A DNA stretch of 64,000 nt, from the NCBI RefSeq assembly GCF_007786475.1, contig NZ_VNJJ01000005.1, positions 248,001-312,000 on the forward strand, read 5' to 3'. Origin of the DNA: Cohnella terricola. Lineage in GTDB: Bacteria > Bacillota > Bacilli > Paenibacillales > Paenibacillaceae. Numbering within the stretch: the stretch's first letter is position 1; each line of letters starts with the position of its first letter. This document shows positions 1 to 8,485 of this stretch, one piece after another. Both the position numbers and the translations under genes were made by a program. Under the pieces are notes generated by a model. It had not been told where the DNA came from. It saw only the letters and a list, made by a program, of their open reading frames with translations, and made no database searches.

Positions 1-80
1 GGCCGATATGTAACTAAATGCTTTGGAGAAATTTGAGCGAAATCCGAGTTCGCCCAAATTCAAACCGGGAGGGAAACCCT

Positions 81-1412
81 ATGCGTAAAATTTATGTTCT
101 GGACACGAATGTGCTGCTGCATGATCCGCTCTCCTTGTTTGCTTTCGACGACAACGAAGTGATCATTCCCTCCGTCGTATTGGAGGAAATCGACTCCAAG
201 AAGCGGCTTGCCGACGAAATTGGGCGCAATGCCCGCAACATCTCGCGGGAGCTTGACGATATCAGGGCGCAGGGACAGCTTCATGCCGGAGTACCACTCC
301 CGAGCGGAGGGCTGCTTAAAGTAGAGATGAACCATCGCCTCTTCGTCAAAGTACAGGAGATGTTCGGGGAAATGACGAATGATAACCGAATTTTGGCGGT
401 GGCGCTCAACTATCATATGGAAGAACAGGAAAGCGAAGATCCACGTCCCGTCATTCTAGTCAGCAAAGATGTCCTCGTTCGGGTGAAGGCGGACGTGCTC
501 GGAATTACTGCCCAGGATTATTTATCGGATCAAGTTATGTCGGTAACGGATCAATACAGCGGACATTCGACGCTGCACGTGCATCCGTCCGTGATCGACG
601 AATTTTATTCGAACCGGACTCTGAACGTCAATCAATTGGGGGATAAAATCAAGTTTCATCCTAACGAGTTCGTCATCTTGCGGGATGAGATGGGCACTTC
701 CAAATCCGCGCTTCTGAAGACGACTCCCGACGGCAAACGTCTGGAGCCGCTCCATATGAGCAACGATCCGGTATGGGGGATAACGGCGCGCAACGCCCAA
801 CAAAGAATGGCGCTCGAGCTTCTGCTGAACGACGACATCCCGTTGGTTACGCTGACGGGACGCGCGGGAACGGGTAAAACATTGATCACGCTGGCAGCCG
901 GATTGATGAAGGTGGAAGACGAGCATCGCTTCAAGAAGCTGTTGATCGCCAGGCCGGTCGTGCCGATGGGCAAGGATATCGGTTATTTGCCCGGGGAGAA
1001 AGAAGAGAAACTGCGTCCATGGATGCAGCCGATTTACGATAATCTGGAGTTTTTGTTCGATACGAAGAAAGCCGGAGATCTGGACAAAATTTTGATGGGG
1101 ATGGGCAGTATCCAGGTCGAAGCGCTCACTTATATTCGCGGAAGATCGATTCCCGGACAATTTATCATCATCGACGAAGCGCAAAATCTAAGCAAGCACG
1201 AGGTCAAAACGATCGTGTCCCGCGTCGGCGAGCATAGCAAAATCGTGCTTCTCGGCGATCCTGAGCAGATCGACCACCCCTATCTGGACTCCCAGAGTAA
1301 CGGACTGACATATCTGGTCGAACGGTTCAGGGAAGAAGGGATCAGCGGACATGTCACCTTGGAGAAAGGGGAGCGCTCCCGGCTCGCCCAGCTCGCGACT
1401 GAGAGGCTGTAA
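81..1412 (+). CDS. PhoH-family ATPase with N-terminal PIN domain (YlaK-like)
   Basis: This 443-residue protein has a PIN-type RNase domain at the N terminus (the YVLDTNVLLHDP motif near residue 5 carries the first acidic residue) and a PhoH P-loop ATPase domain in the C-terminal half. Walker A is GRAGTGKT at residues 260-267 and Walker B is FIIIDEAQNLS about 110 residues later. PIN-PhoH proteins of other bacteria are described as RNA-unwinding or RNA-cleaving enzymes, so a role in RNA metabolism is likely, but the physiological substrate is not evident here. B. subtilis YlaK has the same architecture and nearly the same length. The ATG at 81 follows GGGAGGG at a good distance. An upstream in-frame ATG at 18 has no comparable ribosome site. 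The stop lies 7 bases from the convergent next gene. Confidence 0.9.
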   Translation: MRKIYVLDTNVLLHDPLSLFAFDDNEVIIPSVVLEEIDSKKRLADEIGRNARNISRELDDIRAQGQLHAGVPLPSGGLLKVEMNHRLFVKVQEMFGEMTNDNRILAVALNYHMEEQESEDPRPVILVSKDVLVRVKADVLGITAQDYLSDQVMSVTDQYSGHSTLHVHPSVIDEFYSNRTLNVNQLGDKIKFHPNEFVILRDEMGTSKSALLKTTPDGKRLEPLHMSNDPVWGITARNAQQRMALELLLNDDIPLVTLTGRAGTGKTLITLAAGLMKVEDEHRFKKLLIARPVVPMGKDIGYLPGEKEEKLRPWMQPIYDNLEFLFDTKKAGDLDKILMGMGSIQVEALTYIRGRSIPGQFIIIDEAQNLSKHEVKTIVSRVGEHSKIVLLGDPEQIDHPYLDSQSNGLTYLVERFREEGISGHVTLEKGERSRLAQLATERL

Positions 1413-1419
1413 GGAACGC

Positions 1420-1887
1420 CTAATCATGCCATTCGGCAGAACAGCCGTATACGCGGGCGATCTTGTCCGCGAGCTCCGTTAGCTGACGGTCGATCAAGAG
1501 GAGTGGGATGCCTACGGACGTCACGCTTCCAATCAGGTGCTCTTGCAATTGCAGCCAAGCCGGAGCGGGTTCCGCGTCCGGTTTGGCCGCATGCAAGGAG
1601 AACATAGCGACAGTCTTCAAATCGACATAAACGTTCCCCCGGTCGGTCACGAAGGCGTAATCCGCAAAAAGTTCCCCGCGGTCCCATGTATCCGTACCGA
1701 GCCACAATAACTCGCAGCGCTCGTAAGGCTCCTTCAGACGATCAAGCAGTACGAGGACGGAATGAAGATGTTCCTCGGATTCCAGAATCAACAGCTCGTC
1801 GTACGAGTCGAATGGCGACGTCCTCGCTGCGATCTCCTGCGCGCGTCCCCCGTAAATCTCCAAACCGAATTTGCGTTGCGGAATCAT
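1420..1887 (-). CDS. hypothetical protein, 155 aa
   Basis: I do not recognise this family. It is a soluble-looking 155-residue protein with no signal peptide, transmembrane segment or cysteine motif, rich in Asp/Glu and Leu, ending in CSAEWHD. The reading frame stays open upstream to 2163, but the ATG at 1887 follows GGGGGAG at a 5-base spacing and starts a compact globular-looking sequence, so I take that start. It is convergent with the PhoH-like gene and divergent from the solute-binding protein gene at 2033. It could be a Paenibacillaceae-specific lineage protein; no function is proposed. Confidence 0.6.
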   Translation of the reverse strand: MIPQRKFGLEIYGGRAQEIAARTSPFDSYDELLILESEEHLHSVLVLLDRLKEPYERCELLWLGTDTWDRGELFADYAFVTDRGNVYVDLKTVAMFSLHAAKPDAEPAPAWLQLQEHLIGSVTSVGIPLLLIDRQLTELADKIARVYGCSAEWHD

Positions 1888-2032
1888 GCAAGCTCCCCCA
1901 TTTTCCGTCCGAAAGGTTTTTTTTATCATAACCGATAAAGCGCTTACTAAAAAAGGGAGACAGGGAAGCGCCAGTCCTGTTATCATGATGAGAGCGATGT
2001 TAATAACGACTTGACGAAAAAAGGTGAAGGCT

Positions 2033-3325
2033 ATGGCGCGCCGCAAGATGGCCCTAGTATTCCTGTTGCTCAGCATTATGGTTTTGCTGTTGTCTCCGTG
2101 GGCGGATGCTCCGTCTCCGTCTTCGCCGCTCATAGCGGTCCAACCGGAGGAAATGGTCGCCATAGAGCCCGAGATTGTCGCCGAAACTTCTTATTTAAAG
2201 ATCGAGGCGGCGCTGGATGAGGAACAGTTCTATTCCCTAGCGAATCAAAACAACGACTTTATGTTCCGTCATCCCGACATTAAAATCGAATTGAAGAGGT
2301 TGGACCCGGATCGGGCGTATGAGGTTTACAAGCTCGCTTCCGAACTGGAGGATGCCGCAGATGTCATGCTTCTGTCTAATGAATGGGTAACGGAGTTTGC
2401 TTCTTCGGGTTTTTTGCTTCCGGCCAACGCCGCATTCACGGGAAAGTCCCTTTCCGAACAATTCGAGGCGCTGCTCGCTCCTTTGAAGTGGAACGATTAT
2501 TTGTGGGGCGTTCCCCGCGACATGGACCCGTACGTGCTCGTATGGAACAGGGATTTGCTGCGCCAATGGCTTGGCGACAACGTGGAACTGCCCTTAACGC
2601 TTGAGCAATGGTCTACCGTTGCGGAAGCGAGCGAGCTCTCGCAAGGAGAAAAGTCATGGCTGGCGATTGATCGCAACGATCCTCTCGCGCTATCGGCATG
2701 GCTCGACAATGCCGCGAACGAGCCGAGCGAGCCCTTGTGGAAGCGCGATCGAAAGTCGTGGACAGGCACTTCACTGGAGCGGGCGATGGAGCTGTTGGAA
2801 CAGCAAAGGGCAAACCTCCGACTGAGCGACGACGGAGCTGAGGCGATGCGGATGCTTGAGAGCGGAACCGTGCTGGCTGCTGTCGTTCCGTATTCAATCG
2901 CGGAGGAGTTGGAGGCAAGTGAGCAATCGGCCACCGGGGCCGAGCTGACGATTGACTATCGTTTTTGGGCATTGCCTTTTATATGGCCTCGCGGCAGCAG
3001 TTATGTCATTTCTTCGCACACGAAAGCGGAAGAGGCAGCCAGCGCCTGGATCGCGGATATGACGGGTGACCAAGCCCAACTGACGAATCTGGCGGAAAAT
3101 AATAAGCTCCCCGTATACCGTTCGCTCTACGACAGCGACAGACAGCTTTCGAACCTACTGTCCGGAAGGAACGGCGATTCTTTCCCCAACCGGGCGCCTG
3201 TCGTGTCGGGACCGAATATGGCCGAACGTCTGGGTGTTGACGGCGAATTATGGAGGAAGTTGGCTATTGGAGCGATGAGTACGGCCGATTGGGAAAAGCA
3301 ATGGTTCGGGGATTCGGATCACTAA
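2033..3325 (+). CDS. extracellular solute-binding protein (family 1-like), orphan
   Basis: The 430-residue product has a basic start, one hydrophobic segment (about residues 6-24, LVFLLLSIMVLLLS) and then a Pro/Ser linker and a long periplasmic-binding-like domain. Features such as DVMLLSNEWV, WNDYLWGVPRDMDPYVLVWN and a late hydrophobic block resemble extracellular solute-binding proteins of carbohydrate ABC importers. The usual lipobox cysteine is missing, so it is either cleaved by signal peptidase I or stays anchored by an uncleaved N-terminal helix. No permease or ATPase gene lies beside it, so it may serve a distant importer or act as a sensor-like binding protein. The start at 2033 is chosen because AAGGTG sits 6 bases upstream. 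The stop overlaps that of the convergent gene by 4 bases. Confidence 0.75.
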   Translation: MARRKMALVFLLLSIMVLLLSPWADAPSPSSPLIAVQPEEMVAIEPEIVAETSYLKIEAALDEEQFYSLANQNNDFMFRHPDIKIELKRLDPDRAYEVYKLASELEDAADVMLLSNEWVTEFASSGFLLPANAAFTGKSLSEQFEALLAPLKWNDYLWGVPRDMDPYVLVWNRDLLRQWLGDNVELPLTLEQWSTVAEASELSQGEKSWLAIDRNDPLALSAWLDNAANEPSEPLWKRDRKSWTGTSLERAMELLEQQRANLRLSDDGAEAMRMLESGTVLAAVVPYSIAEELEASEQSATGAELTIDYRFWALPFIWPRGSSYVISSHTKAEEAASAWIADMTGDQAQLTNLAENNKLPVYRSLYDSDRQLSNLLSGRNGDSFPNRAPVVSGPNMAERLGVDGELWRKLAIGAMSTADWEKQWFGDSDH

Positions 3326-4407
3326 CCGCCGATCGCAAGCTCGACGGTTAATTGTCCGTTTTCCATGTCCACGCTACGCGCCTTTACATACTTAATCAAC
3401 TTCTGAGGATAGAATCCCAAGTCGAATTCGCGTTCCAAGTCCGCTCTGGTCGTGTCGGGCAATGCCAATCCGTTAAAGATGAGCGTGTCGACATGGAAGC
3501 GAATCGCGTTTTCCGGCTCGTCTTCGATCGTATACCGTCCTTGTATTTTGACTTGAAGGTGCCCGTTATCGCCTACCATCGTCAGCAGACCATCATCGAA
3601 TGTAAACGCGAAATCGTCGAAGCGGCTATCTTCTTTTCTCAGGAAATCGTTGAGTTGAGCATCCGTTAAAGTAAGCTTGGCTTTTAATCCGCTTGTACTG
3701 ATAATGCCTGGTGTGTCTTTTACGTAATCGGGTAAGTTCTGCATCGCGGCGGCAAGCGCCTTGAAATATTGCTTGACTTCGTATAGTCCGACATTCTTCC
3801 AATAAGCTTGAAGCTCATCCATCAATCGCCGCAGAAGTTGTTCATCATCGCGGGATGCGAGTTCTTGATTCAGATCGTTCCTCAGCGAGGTTATGCGCTC
3901 CCGTTGCGCGATAAGCTCTTTCTCTACCGATGCGAGATCTTCCTTATCACGGCGAAGCTGCTCGTAACCTTGTTTTAAGTTCCGATAGTTTGTTGCATAA
4001 GCATCCATGATTTGGCGGTCCGATTGAATAATCATATCCATCGTATCCCAGACTTTAATTACTTGGGACAGAGAATTGGCATTCATCAAGGCGGAAAGCC
4101 AGAAATCTCTGTAACCCATATAATAGGAGCGTAAAACACGACCGGATTTTTCTCTTTGCGCAGCGATCGCGATTTCTTGCTCGGCTAAGCGCCGCTGGCT
4201 CTGGTCGATATCGGCCTGGGTTTTGCCTTTAAGTCCCGATATGCGCTCGATCTCCCGGTCGAGTTCCGTTACGGATAAGCTCTTCTCGAGTAGTTTTCTC
4301 GTATCCTCGGGGTAAGGCTCCGCGTAAACGGGGAAGAACGCCCCGCTGCGGGAAAACAACACGAATAACGCGGCGATCGCGAGAGCCGATATTAGATGAC
4401 GTCGCAT
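3322..4407 (-). CDS. secreted coiled-coil protein, PcsB/CwlO N-domain-like
   Basis: A 361-residue exported protein. It has a typical signal peptide (MRRHLISALAIAALFV..., probable cleavage after VYA), then about 150 residues of coiled coil rich in Glu, Gln, Arg and Lys, with the layout of the coiled-coil domains of PcsB/CwlO-type wall hydrolases, including an RSYYMGYRDFWLSALMNANSL-like block. There is no NlpC/P60 or M23 peptidase domain. Instead the last 150 residues look like a beta-rich domain. Being outside the cell and lacking a catalytic domain, it may regulate or scaffold a wall hydrolase; this is inference. The ATG at 4407 is preferred over the GTG at 4416 because GGAG lies 8 bases before the ATG and touches the GTG. 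Confidence 0.7.
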   Translation of the reverse strand: MRRHLISALAIAALFVLFSRSGAFFPVYAEPYPEDTRKLLEKSLSVTELDREIERISGLKGKTQADIDQSQRRLAEQEIAIAAQREKSGRVLRSYYMGYRDFWLSALMNANSLSQVIKVWDTMDMIIQSDRQIMDAYATNYRNLKQGYEQLRRDKEDLASVEKELIAQRERITSLRNDLNQELASRDDEQLLRRLMDELQAYWKNVGLYEVKQYFKALAAAMQNLPDYVKDTPGIISTSGLKAKLTLTDAQLNDFLRKEDSRFDDFAFTFDDGLLTMVGDNGHLQVKIQGRYTIEDEPENAIRFHVDTLIFNGLALPDTTRADLEREFDLGFYPQKLIKYVKARSVDMENGQLTVELAIGG

Positions 4408-4499
4408 CGGAGTCACTCCTTTCGTGATGTGCGGGCCGCATGCGTTTATCCTATGCTATTATAATATGACCATATCGCTTCGGAAAGGTTGCGGAAGAA

Positions 4500-5678
4500 A
4501 TGAAGACTGCTCGTCAGGAAACGCCTCTTACTGCCGTTATCGAAGACGTGATACGCAGCAGCGGCCGAACCGGAATATCGGCAGATGGCAACGAGTTGTC
4601 CGCTATCCCCTTTCATCAGTATATGACGCTTTGTCTCTATCATCCCGAATTTGGCTATTATCGCACCGGGAATTCACGGATCGGACGCGAAGGAGATTTC
4701 TATACTAGCGCGTTCATCGGGGACGTTATGGGCGTACAGCTCGCATCGCGTCTTTCCCGGCTGGCGTTCGAGCTGTTCCCGCTGGATGACACGATTCAGA
4801 TTGTCGACTGGGGCGGAGGAACGGGGCGCTTAAGCCGACAGATGATGGATGCATGGTATTCGCCGAACGAGGGAGCCGCTTCCGTCGACCGGTGCGGCAG
4901 AACGTTCACTGCGACGATAATTGAAGGAAATCCGGAACACCGGAAAGCGGCGGAACGAGAGTTGGAGCCTTTTATTCGATCGGGCAAGGCGAGGGTGATC
5001 GACGAGCGGGAAGCGGAGAGCCTTTTTCACTCAGAACATCCGATCTTCGTCGTCGCCAACGAATTGCTGGATGCATTCCCCGTTCATCGTATCGTCAATA
5101 AAAGCGGGAAAGTGATGGAGTGGGGAGTCGCTTGGGAAGAGAGCAAGCGACTCCCCGTACCGTGCCTGATGAAGGAGGTCAATCCCGCTCTCGAAGAGTG
5201 GATGGACGAACAAGGCATTAAGCTGCTCGACGGTCAAACGATCGAGGTTAACCTAGATGGGGCTTCATGGGCGTCGGGTTTGGCTGGCCGTCTGCAAAGG
5301 TCTTTGCTCATATTGATCGACTACGGGGACGAGGCGGAGGAATTGACGGCCCCTCATCGGATGGACGGTACGCTGCTTTGTTACCGCGAGCATCGGGCGC
5401 ACAACGATCCGTATCGCGATCCCGGCGAGCAGGATTTGACCGCTCACGTGAACTTCAGCCATATTCGCAGATCGGTCGAAGGGAACGGTGGGAAGGAGAT
5501 CTGGTACGGCACGCAGAAACGTTTTTTACTCGAAGCCGGCATACTGGAACAACTTAGCGCGCATTCGCATGAAGATCCGTTCCATCCGGTCGTTCGGCGC
5601 AACCGGGCAATCCGCCAACTTCTGCTGTCCGATGGCATGAGCGAGCTGTTCAAAGTCCAAATTTTCGTAATCGAATAA
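4500..5678 (+). CDS. SAM-dependent methyltransferase, MidA/NDUFAF7 (DUF185) family
   Basis: The 392-residue product matches the MidA/NDUFAF7 family: PFHQYMTLCLYHPEFGYY near the N terminus, FYTSAFIGDVMGVQLA, then a Rossmann SAM-binding loop (IVDWGGGTGRLSRQM) and the family block VVANELLDAFPVHRIV. Mitochondrial NDUFAF7 methylates an arginine of a complex I subunit; the bacterial substrate is unknown. It stands alone, divergent from the secreted coiled-coil gene. A TATAAT hexamer at 4460-4465 lies upstream but without a convincing -35 box. The gene ends just before a long inverted repeat that also serves the convergent yqgY. Confidence 0.85.
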   Translation: MKTARQETPLTAVIEDVIRSSGRTGISADGNELSAIPFHQYMTLCLYHPEFGYYRTGNSRIGREGDFYTSAFIGDVMGVQLASRLSRLAFELFPLDDTIQIVDWGGGTGRLSRQMMDAWYSPNEGAASVDRCGRTFTATIIEGNPEHRKAAERELEPFIRSGKARVIDEREAESLFHSEHPIFVVANELLDAFPVHRIVNKSGKVMEWGVAWEESKRLPVPCLMKEVNPALEEWMDEQGIKLLDGQTIEVNLDGASWASGLAGRLQRSLLILIDYGDEAEELTAPHRMDGTLLCYREHRAHNDPYRDPGEQDLTAHVNFSHIRRSVEGNGGKEIWYGTQKRFLLEAGILEQLSAHSHEDPFHPVVRRNRAIRQLLLSDGMSELFKVQIFVIE

Positions 5679-5687
5679 CGTGATAAA

Positions 5688-5736
5688 GGCAAGAGGCTGC
5701 TTCCGCGTCAGTGATGACGGGAAACAGCCTCTTGCC
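5688..5736. terminator. long inverted repeat between convergent genes, probable bidirectional terminator
   Basis: GGCAAGAGGCTG (5688-5699) is exactly complementary to CAGCCTCTTGCC (5725-5736), and the interior continues to pair (TTCC/GGAA, CGTCA/TGACG) to a 4-base loop. It lies between the stop of the methyltransferase gene and the stop of yqgY. No strong T-run follows on either strand, so termination is inferred from position and stem stability. Confidence 0.7.
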
Positions 5737-5770
5737 GTTGGAAATCAACGTATGTATGCGTTCGCGAAGG

Positions 5771-6007
5771 TTATACGGGTATACCCATCTCGAATACGGT
5801 CCAATACGTGAATCCGAGGAATGCCAACACCATGTAGCTCCAGAATACCATAAGGTATGTCCGTTCGGTAAGATTCAAGTATCCAACCAGGAAGAAAACG
5901 GCGGTTTGAACGAAGAACAACAATGCGAATTCGTACATGTCGCCCGCAAACGCCATTAGGGCAATCGCCAGTGTCCAGAAACCAAGGACCCTAAACATCC
6001 GTGCCAT
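5771..6007 (-). CDS. yqgY: DUF2626 family small membrane protein (YqgY)
   Basis: A 78-residue protein with three hydrophobic segments (FWTLAIALMAFAGD, ALLFFVQTAVFFLVGYL and MVFWSYMVLAFLGFTYW). The opening MARMFRVLGFW and the central YLNLTERTYL block match the DUF2626 family represented by B. subtilis YqgY, which is also about 77 residues long. Its function is unknown; it is a small integral membrane protein. The ATG at 6007 is chosen because GAGAGGGG lies 8 bases upstream; a longer frame reaching 6034 has no ribosome site. A near-consensus sigma-A promoter lies just upstream (6053-6081). Confidence 0.85.
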   Translation of the reverse strand: MARMFRVLGFWTLAIALMAFAGDMYEFALLFFVQTAVFFLVGYLNLTERTYLMVFWSYMVLAFLGFTYWTVFEMGIPV

Positions 6008-6052
6008 CGTTAATACCCCTCTCATCACACGCAAGACGATTTTCTAAAGCAT

Positions 6053-6081
6053 ATTATAACGGTTGGACTAGAGCGTGTAAA
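6053..6081 (-). promoter_or_regulatory. sigma-A promoter of yqgY
   Basis: On the minus strand TTTACA (6076-6081) and TATAAT (6053-6058) are separated by exactly 17 bases, about 45 bases upstream of the yqgY start. This is 11 of 12 consensus positions. The rest of the 304-base gap up to the gerR-like gene holds that gene's leader; a GAATATG element near 6200 hints at a sigma-E-type promoter for it but the -10 match is poor. Confidence 0.75.
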
Positions 6082-6311
6082 CCAACAAAGTCGTGACGAA
6101 TCGGCAAACTTTTCGTTCGCCGCTTAATATTGACGTCCGCCCGGCTGATTATGCATAAGGTTGCGAGACGTCCATTTTGCCCGTAAAAGGTATAGCGAGC
6201 CGGAATATGGATATAAATAGAAGTATCCGATAGATTCTATGAATTCTTCTACGGGCATAGAAATGAAGAAAGCAGCAAAATATAGCGATGTTTAAGGAGG
6301 GAAGGGCACCC

Positions 6312-6953
6312 ATGACGGCTGTGAGGCAAGACGCATGGAGTCCGGATGACGACCTGATCTTGGCGGAGGTTACCTTGCGCCATATCCGCGATGGCAGCAC
6401 CCAATTATCCGCATTTGAAGAAGTGGGGCAACGAATCGCCCGCACTTCCGCCGCATGCGGTTTTAGATGGAATAGCTGTGTCCGCAAAAGATATAACGAG
6501 GCGATTGGAATTGCCAAGCAGCAACGACAGAAACGAAATTATCTCAAAAAACAAGGGATTACTATTTCCGGTACGGAAAATCTGATCGTTGAAGAAGGCG
6601 AAGGCGGCAAAGCCGAATTGCTTTCCCCGGAGTCGATGTCGCTCGAATCGATTATCCGCTATTTGCGCCAATGGAAAAATACCGTTCAAGAAATGAGCAG
6701 GCAGATTCGCCAGCTCGAGAAAGAATTGAAAGAGAAAGACGAGCGGCTGCATGAATTGACCGAGACGAACGATCGCTTGTCCAAGGAAGTTAACGAAGTC
6801 CAGACGGATTATCAGGTCGTTAACGACGATTATAAAGCGCTGATTCGGATCATGGACCGCGCCAGGCGGCTCGCTTTCCTTTCCGAGGAAGCGGATGAAG
6901 ACCGTGCGAGATTCAAGATGGATGCGAACGGCAATCTCGAAAGAATCGAATAA
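6312..6953 (+). CDS. gerR: RsfA/GerR-family prespore or mother-cell transcription regulator
   Basis: The 213-residue product has an N-terminal Myb/SANT-like DNA-binding domain ([21 protein letters not shown]..., [13 protein letters not shown]) as in the RsfA/YlbO family and a coiled-coil C-terminal half (about residues 120-190). In B. subtilis ylbO (gerR), a sporulation regulator under sigma-E, lies just upstream of panE-bshC-mraZ, and the same neighbours follow here, so GerR orthology is likely although RsfA itself is a paralogue. The ATG at 6312 lies downstream of AAGGAGGGAAGGG. A hairpin terminator follows the gene. Expression during sporulation is inferred from orthology. Confidence 0.8.
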   Translation: MTAVRQDAWSPDDDLILAEVTLRHIRDGSTQLSAFEEVGQRIARTSAACGFRWNSCVRKRYNEAIGIAKQQRQKRNYLKKQGITISGTENLIVEEGEGGKAELLSPESMSLESIIRYLRQWKNTVQEMSRQIRQLEKELKEKDERLHELTETNDRLSKEVNEVQTDYQVVNDDYKALIRIMDRARRLAFLSEEADEDRARFKMDANGNLERIE

Positions 6954-6965
6954 GCGATATGACCG

Positions 6966-6994
6966 AACCCGCGAGGACTATCCTCGCGGGTTTT
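6966..6994 (+). terminator. intrinsic terminator after the gerR-like gene
   Basis: AACCCGCGAGGA (6966-6977) pairs perfectly with TCCTCGCGGGTT (6981-6992) around a 3-base loop and is followed by TTTT. It separates the regulator from panE. Confidence 0.85.
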
Positions 6995-7034
6995 GCTTTG
7001 GTATCTTTAACTCATAAGACGAGGGGGAGATCGG

Positions 7035-7955
7035 ATGAACGGATCGGTAGCGGTGTTGGGAGGCGGCTCGTTGGGCTTATTGCTGGCAGGCAGGTTGAGG
7101 GCGGCGGGAATCGAATGCGTCGTCTGGACAAGAACGCGCGAGCAAGCCGCCCGACTCACCGCCGAAGGGCTGACGTTGGAGGAAAACGACGGCGGTCGTT
7201 CCCGACGGATCGAAATAGAAGCCCAAGCGTTGGAGGATATCCGGAATATCGGCGAGGGAATCGTTCTATTAGCCGTCAAACAAACGGCGCTGACACCTTC
7301 GTTCCTCGAGCGGTTGGCAGGTATTGTTCCTCCCGAGGGGACGATCGTCCTCTTCCAGAACGGGATCGGACATGAGGAGTTGCTTAGGAACGCGCTGCCT
7401 GGCCGAACGCTGTTGACGGCGCTGACGACAGAAGGAGCGCTTAGAATAAACGACACGACCGTCCGTCATACGGGCCATGGAGATATTCGCATTGGCGATG
7501 ACGGCGACATGGACAGAAACCGCATAAGATCGGTCGAAGAGATGCTGAAGGAGGCAGGATTTTCCGTTTTTTTGTCGAAACAGTTGAAAGAAGCAATTAT
7601 GCGCAAATTGCTCGTGAATGCGGTTATCAATCCGCTGACGGCGATTTTGCGAGTACCGAATGGCGAGTTGACGGCAACACAGCATCGTCTGGAATTGATG
7701 AGAGCCCTTTTCGAAGAAACGTTCGGTATTTTAAGCGGATACGGGTTAAGCGATAAATCCGATTCGTGGAACGTCGTCTTGGGTGTGTGCGAAGCGACGC
7801 GAAACAACCGGTCTTCCATGCTGCAAGACGTCATTGCGGGCAGACCGACGGAGATCGATAGCATCAACGGCGCCATTTCGCGAATGGCGGCCGAGCAAGG
7901 CTTGACGGCGCCATGGAACGACGCGGTAACGGCGATGGTCAAGGCGATCTATTAA
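7035..7955 (+). CDS. panE: 2-dehydropantoate 2-reductase
   Basis: The 306-residue protein is a ketopantoate reductase: the N-terminal Rossmann motif GGGSLGLLLAGRLRAAG binds NADPH, AVKQTALTPSFL and FQNGIGHEELL are the family blocks around the catalytic lysine and active site, and the C-terminal half has KLLVNAVINPLTAILR with the conserved asparagine. It reduces 2-dehydropantoate to pantoate in the cytoplasm for pantothenate and coenzyme A synthesis. In B. subtilis the orthologue is ylbQ at the same position before bshC. The start at 7035 follows GAGGGGGAG. It is followed after 22 bases by the DUF3397 gene and is probably co-transcribed with it. Confidence 0.93.
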   Translation: MNGSVAVLGGGSLGLLLAGRLRAAGIECVVWTRTREQAARLTAEGLTLEENDGGRSRRIEIEAQALEDIRNIGEGIVLLAVKQTALTPSFLERLAGIVPPEGTIVLFQNGIGHEELLRNALPGRTLLTALTTEGALRINDTTVRHTGHGDIRIGDDGDMDRNRIRSVEEMLKEAGFSVFLSKQLKEAIMRKLLVNAVINPLTAILRVPNGELTATQHRLELMRALFEETFGILSGYGLSDKSDSWNVVLGVCEATRNNRSSMLQDVIAGRPTEIDSINGAISRMAAEQGLTAPWNDAVTAMVKAIY

Positions 7956-7977
7956 TTTATCGGAGACGAGGTGACCT

Positions 7978-8373
7978 ATGAGCTCCATTTGGAACGCGCT
8001 AGTTCACTCTTACGCTTTTTTGGCGACTGTTCCCATTATCCCATTTCTTCTCGTGTACATCGTAGCGTCGTACCGAGGGTTGGAACGCAAGCCTGCGATT
8101 CGGCTCGCGATGGACATCACGACCGTATTTCTGTTCGGCTGCGTGGCTATGTTGCTTAATCTTCGGTTACATACAAGCTTTGGTCCGTTTTTCCTTATTC
8201 TCGTCATGCTGATCGGCGGAGGATTGATCGGAAGTGCGCAAAACCGGGTCAAAGGAAAGGTTGATGCGCGTAAATTGGTGCGCTCCGTCTGGCGGCTGTC
8301 CTTTTTCGGTCTGACTGTTCTATACGTTCCGTTGATGTTGCTGGCGATCATTTTTCCGGCAACCAAAGCTTAA
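7978..8373 (+). CDS. DUF3397 family membrane protein
   Basis: A 131-residue integral membrane protein with four predicted hydrophobic helices (AFLATVPIIPFLLVYIVASY, TTVFLFGCVAMLLNL, PFFLILVMLIGGGLIG and LSFFGLTVLYVPLMLLAIIF). It fits the DUF3397 family, often found between panE and bshC in Bacillales. The function is unknown. The ATG at 7978 has GAGGTGA a few bases upstream. It is likely translated from the panE message, while bshC downstream has its own promoter. Confidence 0.8.
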   Translation: MSSIWNALVHSYAFLATVPIIPFLLVYIVASYRGLERKPAIRLAMDITTVFLFGCVAMLLNLRLHTSFGPFFLILVMLIGGGLIGSAQNRVKGKVDARKLVRSVWRLSFFGLTVLYVPLMLLAIIFPATKA

Positions 8374-8414
8374 AGCTGCGAAAGCCGTCTTTTCCGCCCC
8401 GTGTTCTAAACCTT

Positions 8415-8443
8415 TTGACGATCGGTCTGCTGTTGTGTACAAT
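8415..8443 (+). promoter_or_regulatory. sigma-A promoter of bshC
   Basis: TTGACG (8415-8420) and TACAAT (8438-8443) are separated by 17 bases, with an extended TGTG before the -10 box. Transcription would start near 8450, only a few bases before the ATG at 8453. That favours the downstream TTG at 8486 as the real bshC start. Confidence 0.75.
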
Positions 8444-8485
8444 CGATTTTGAATGGCACAACGACAGATCGGGGGACACTTCCCT

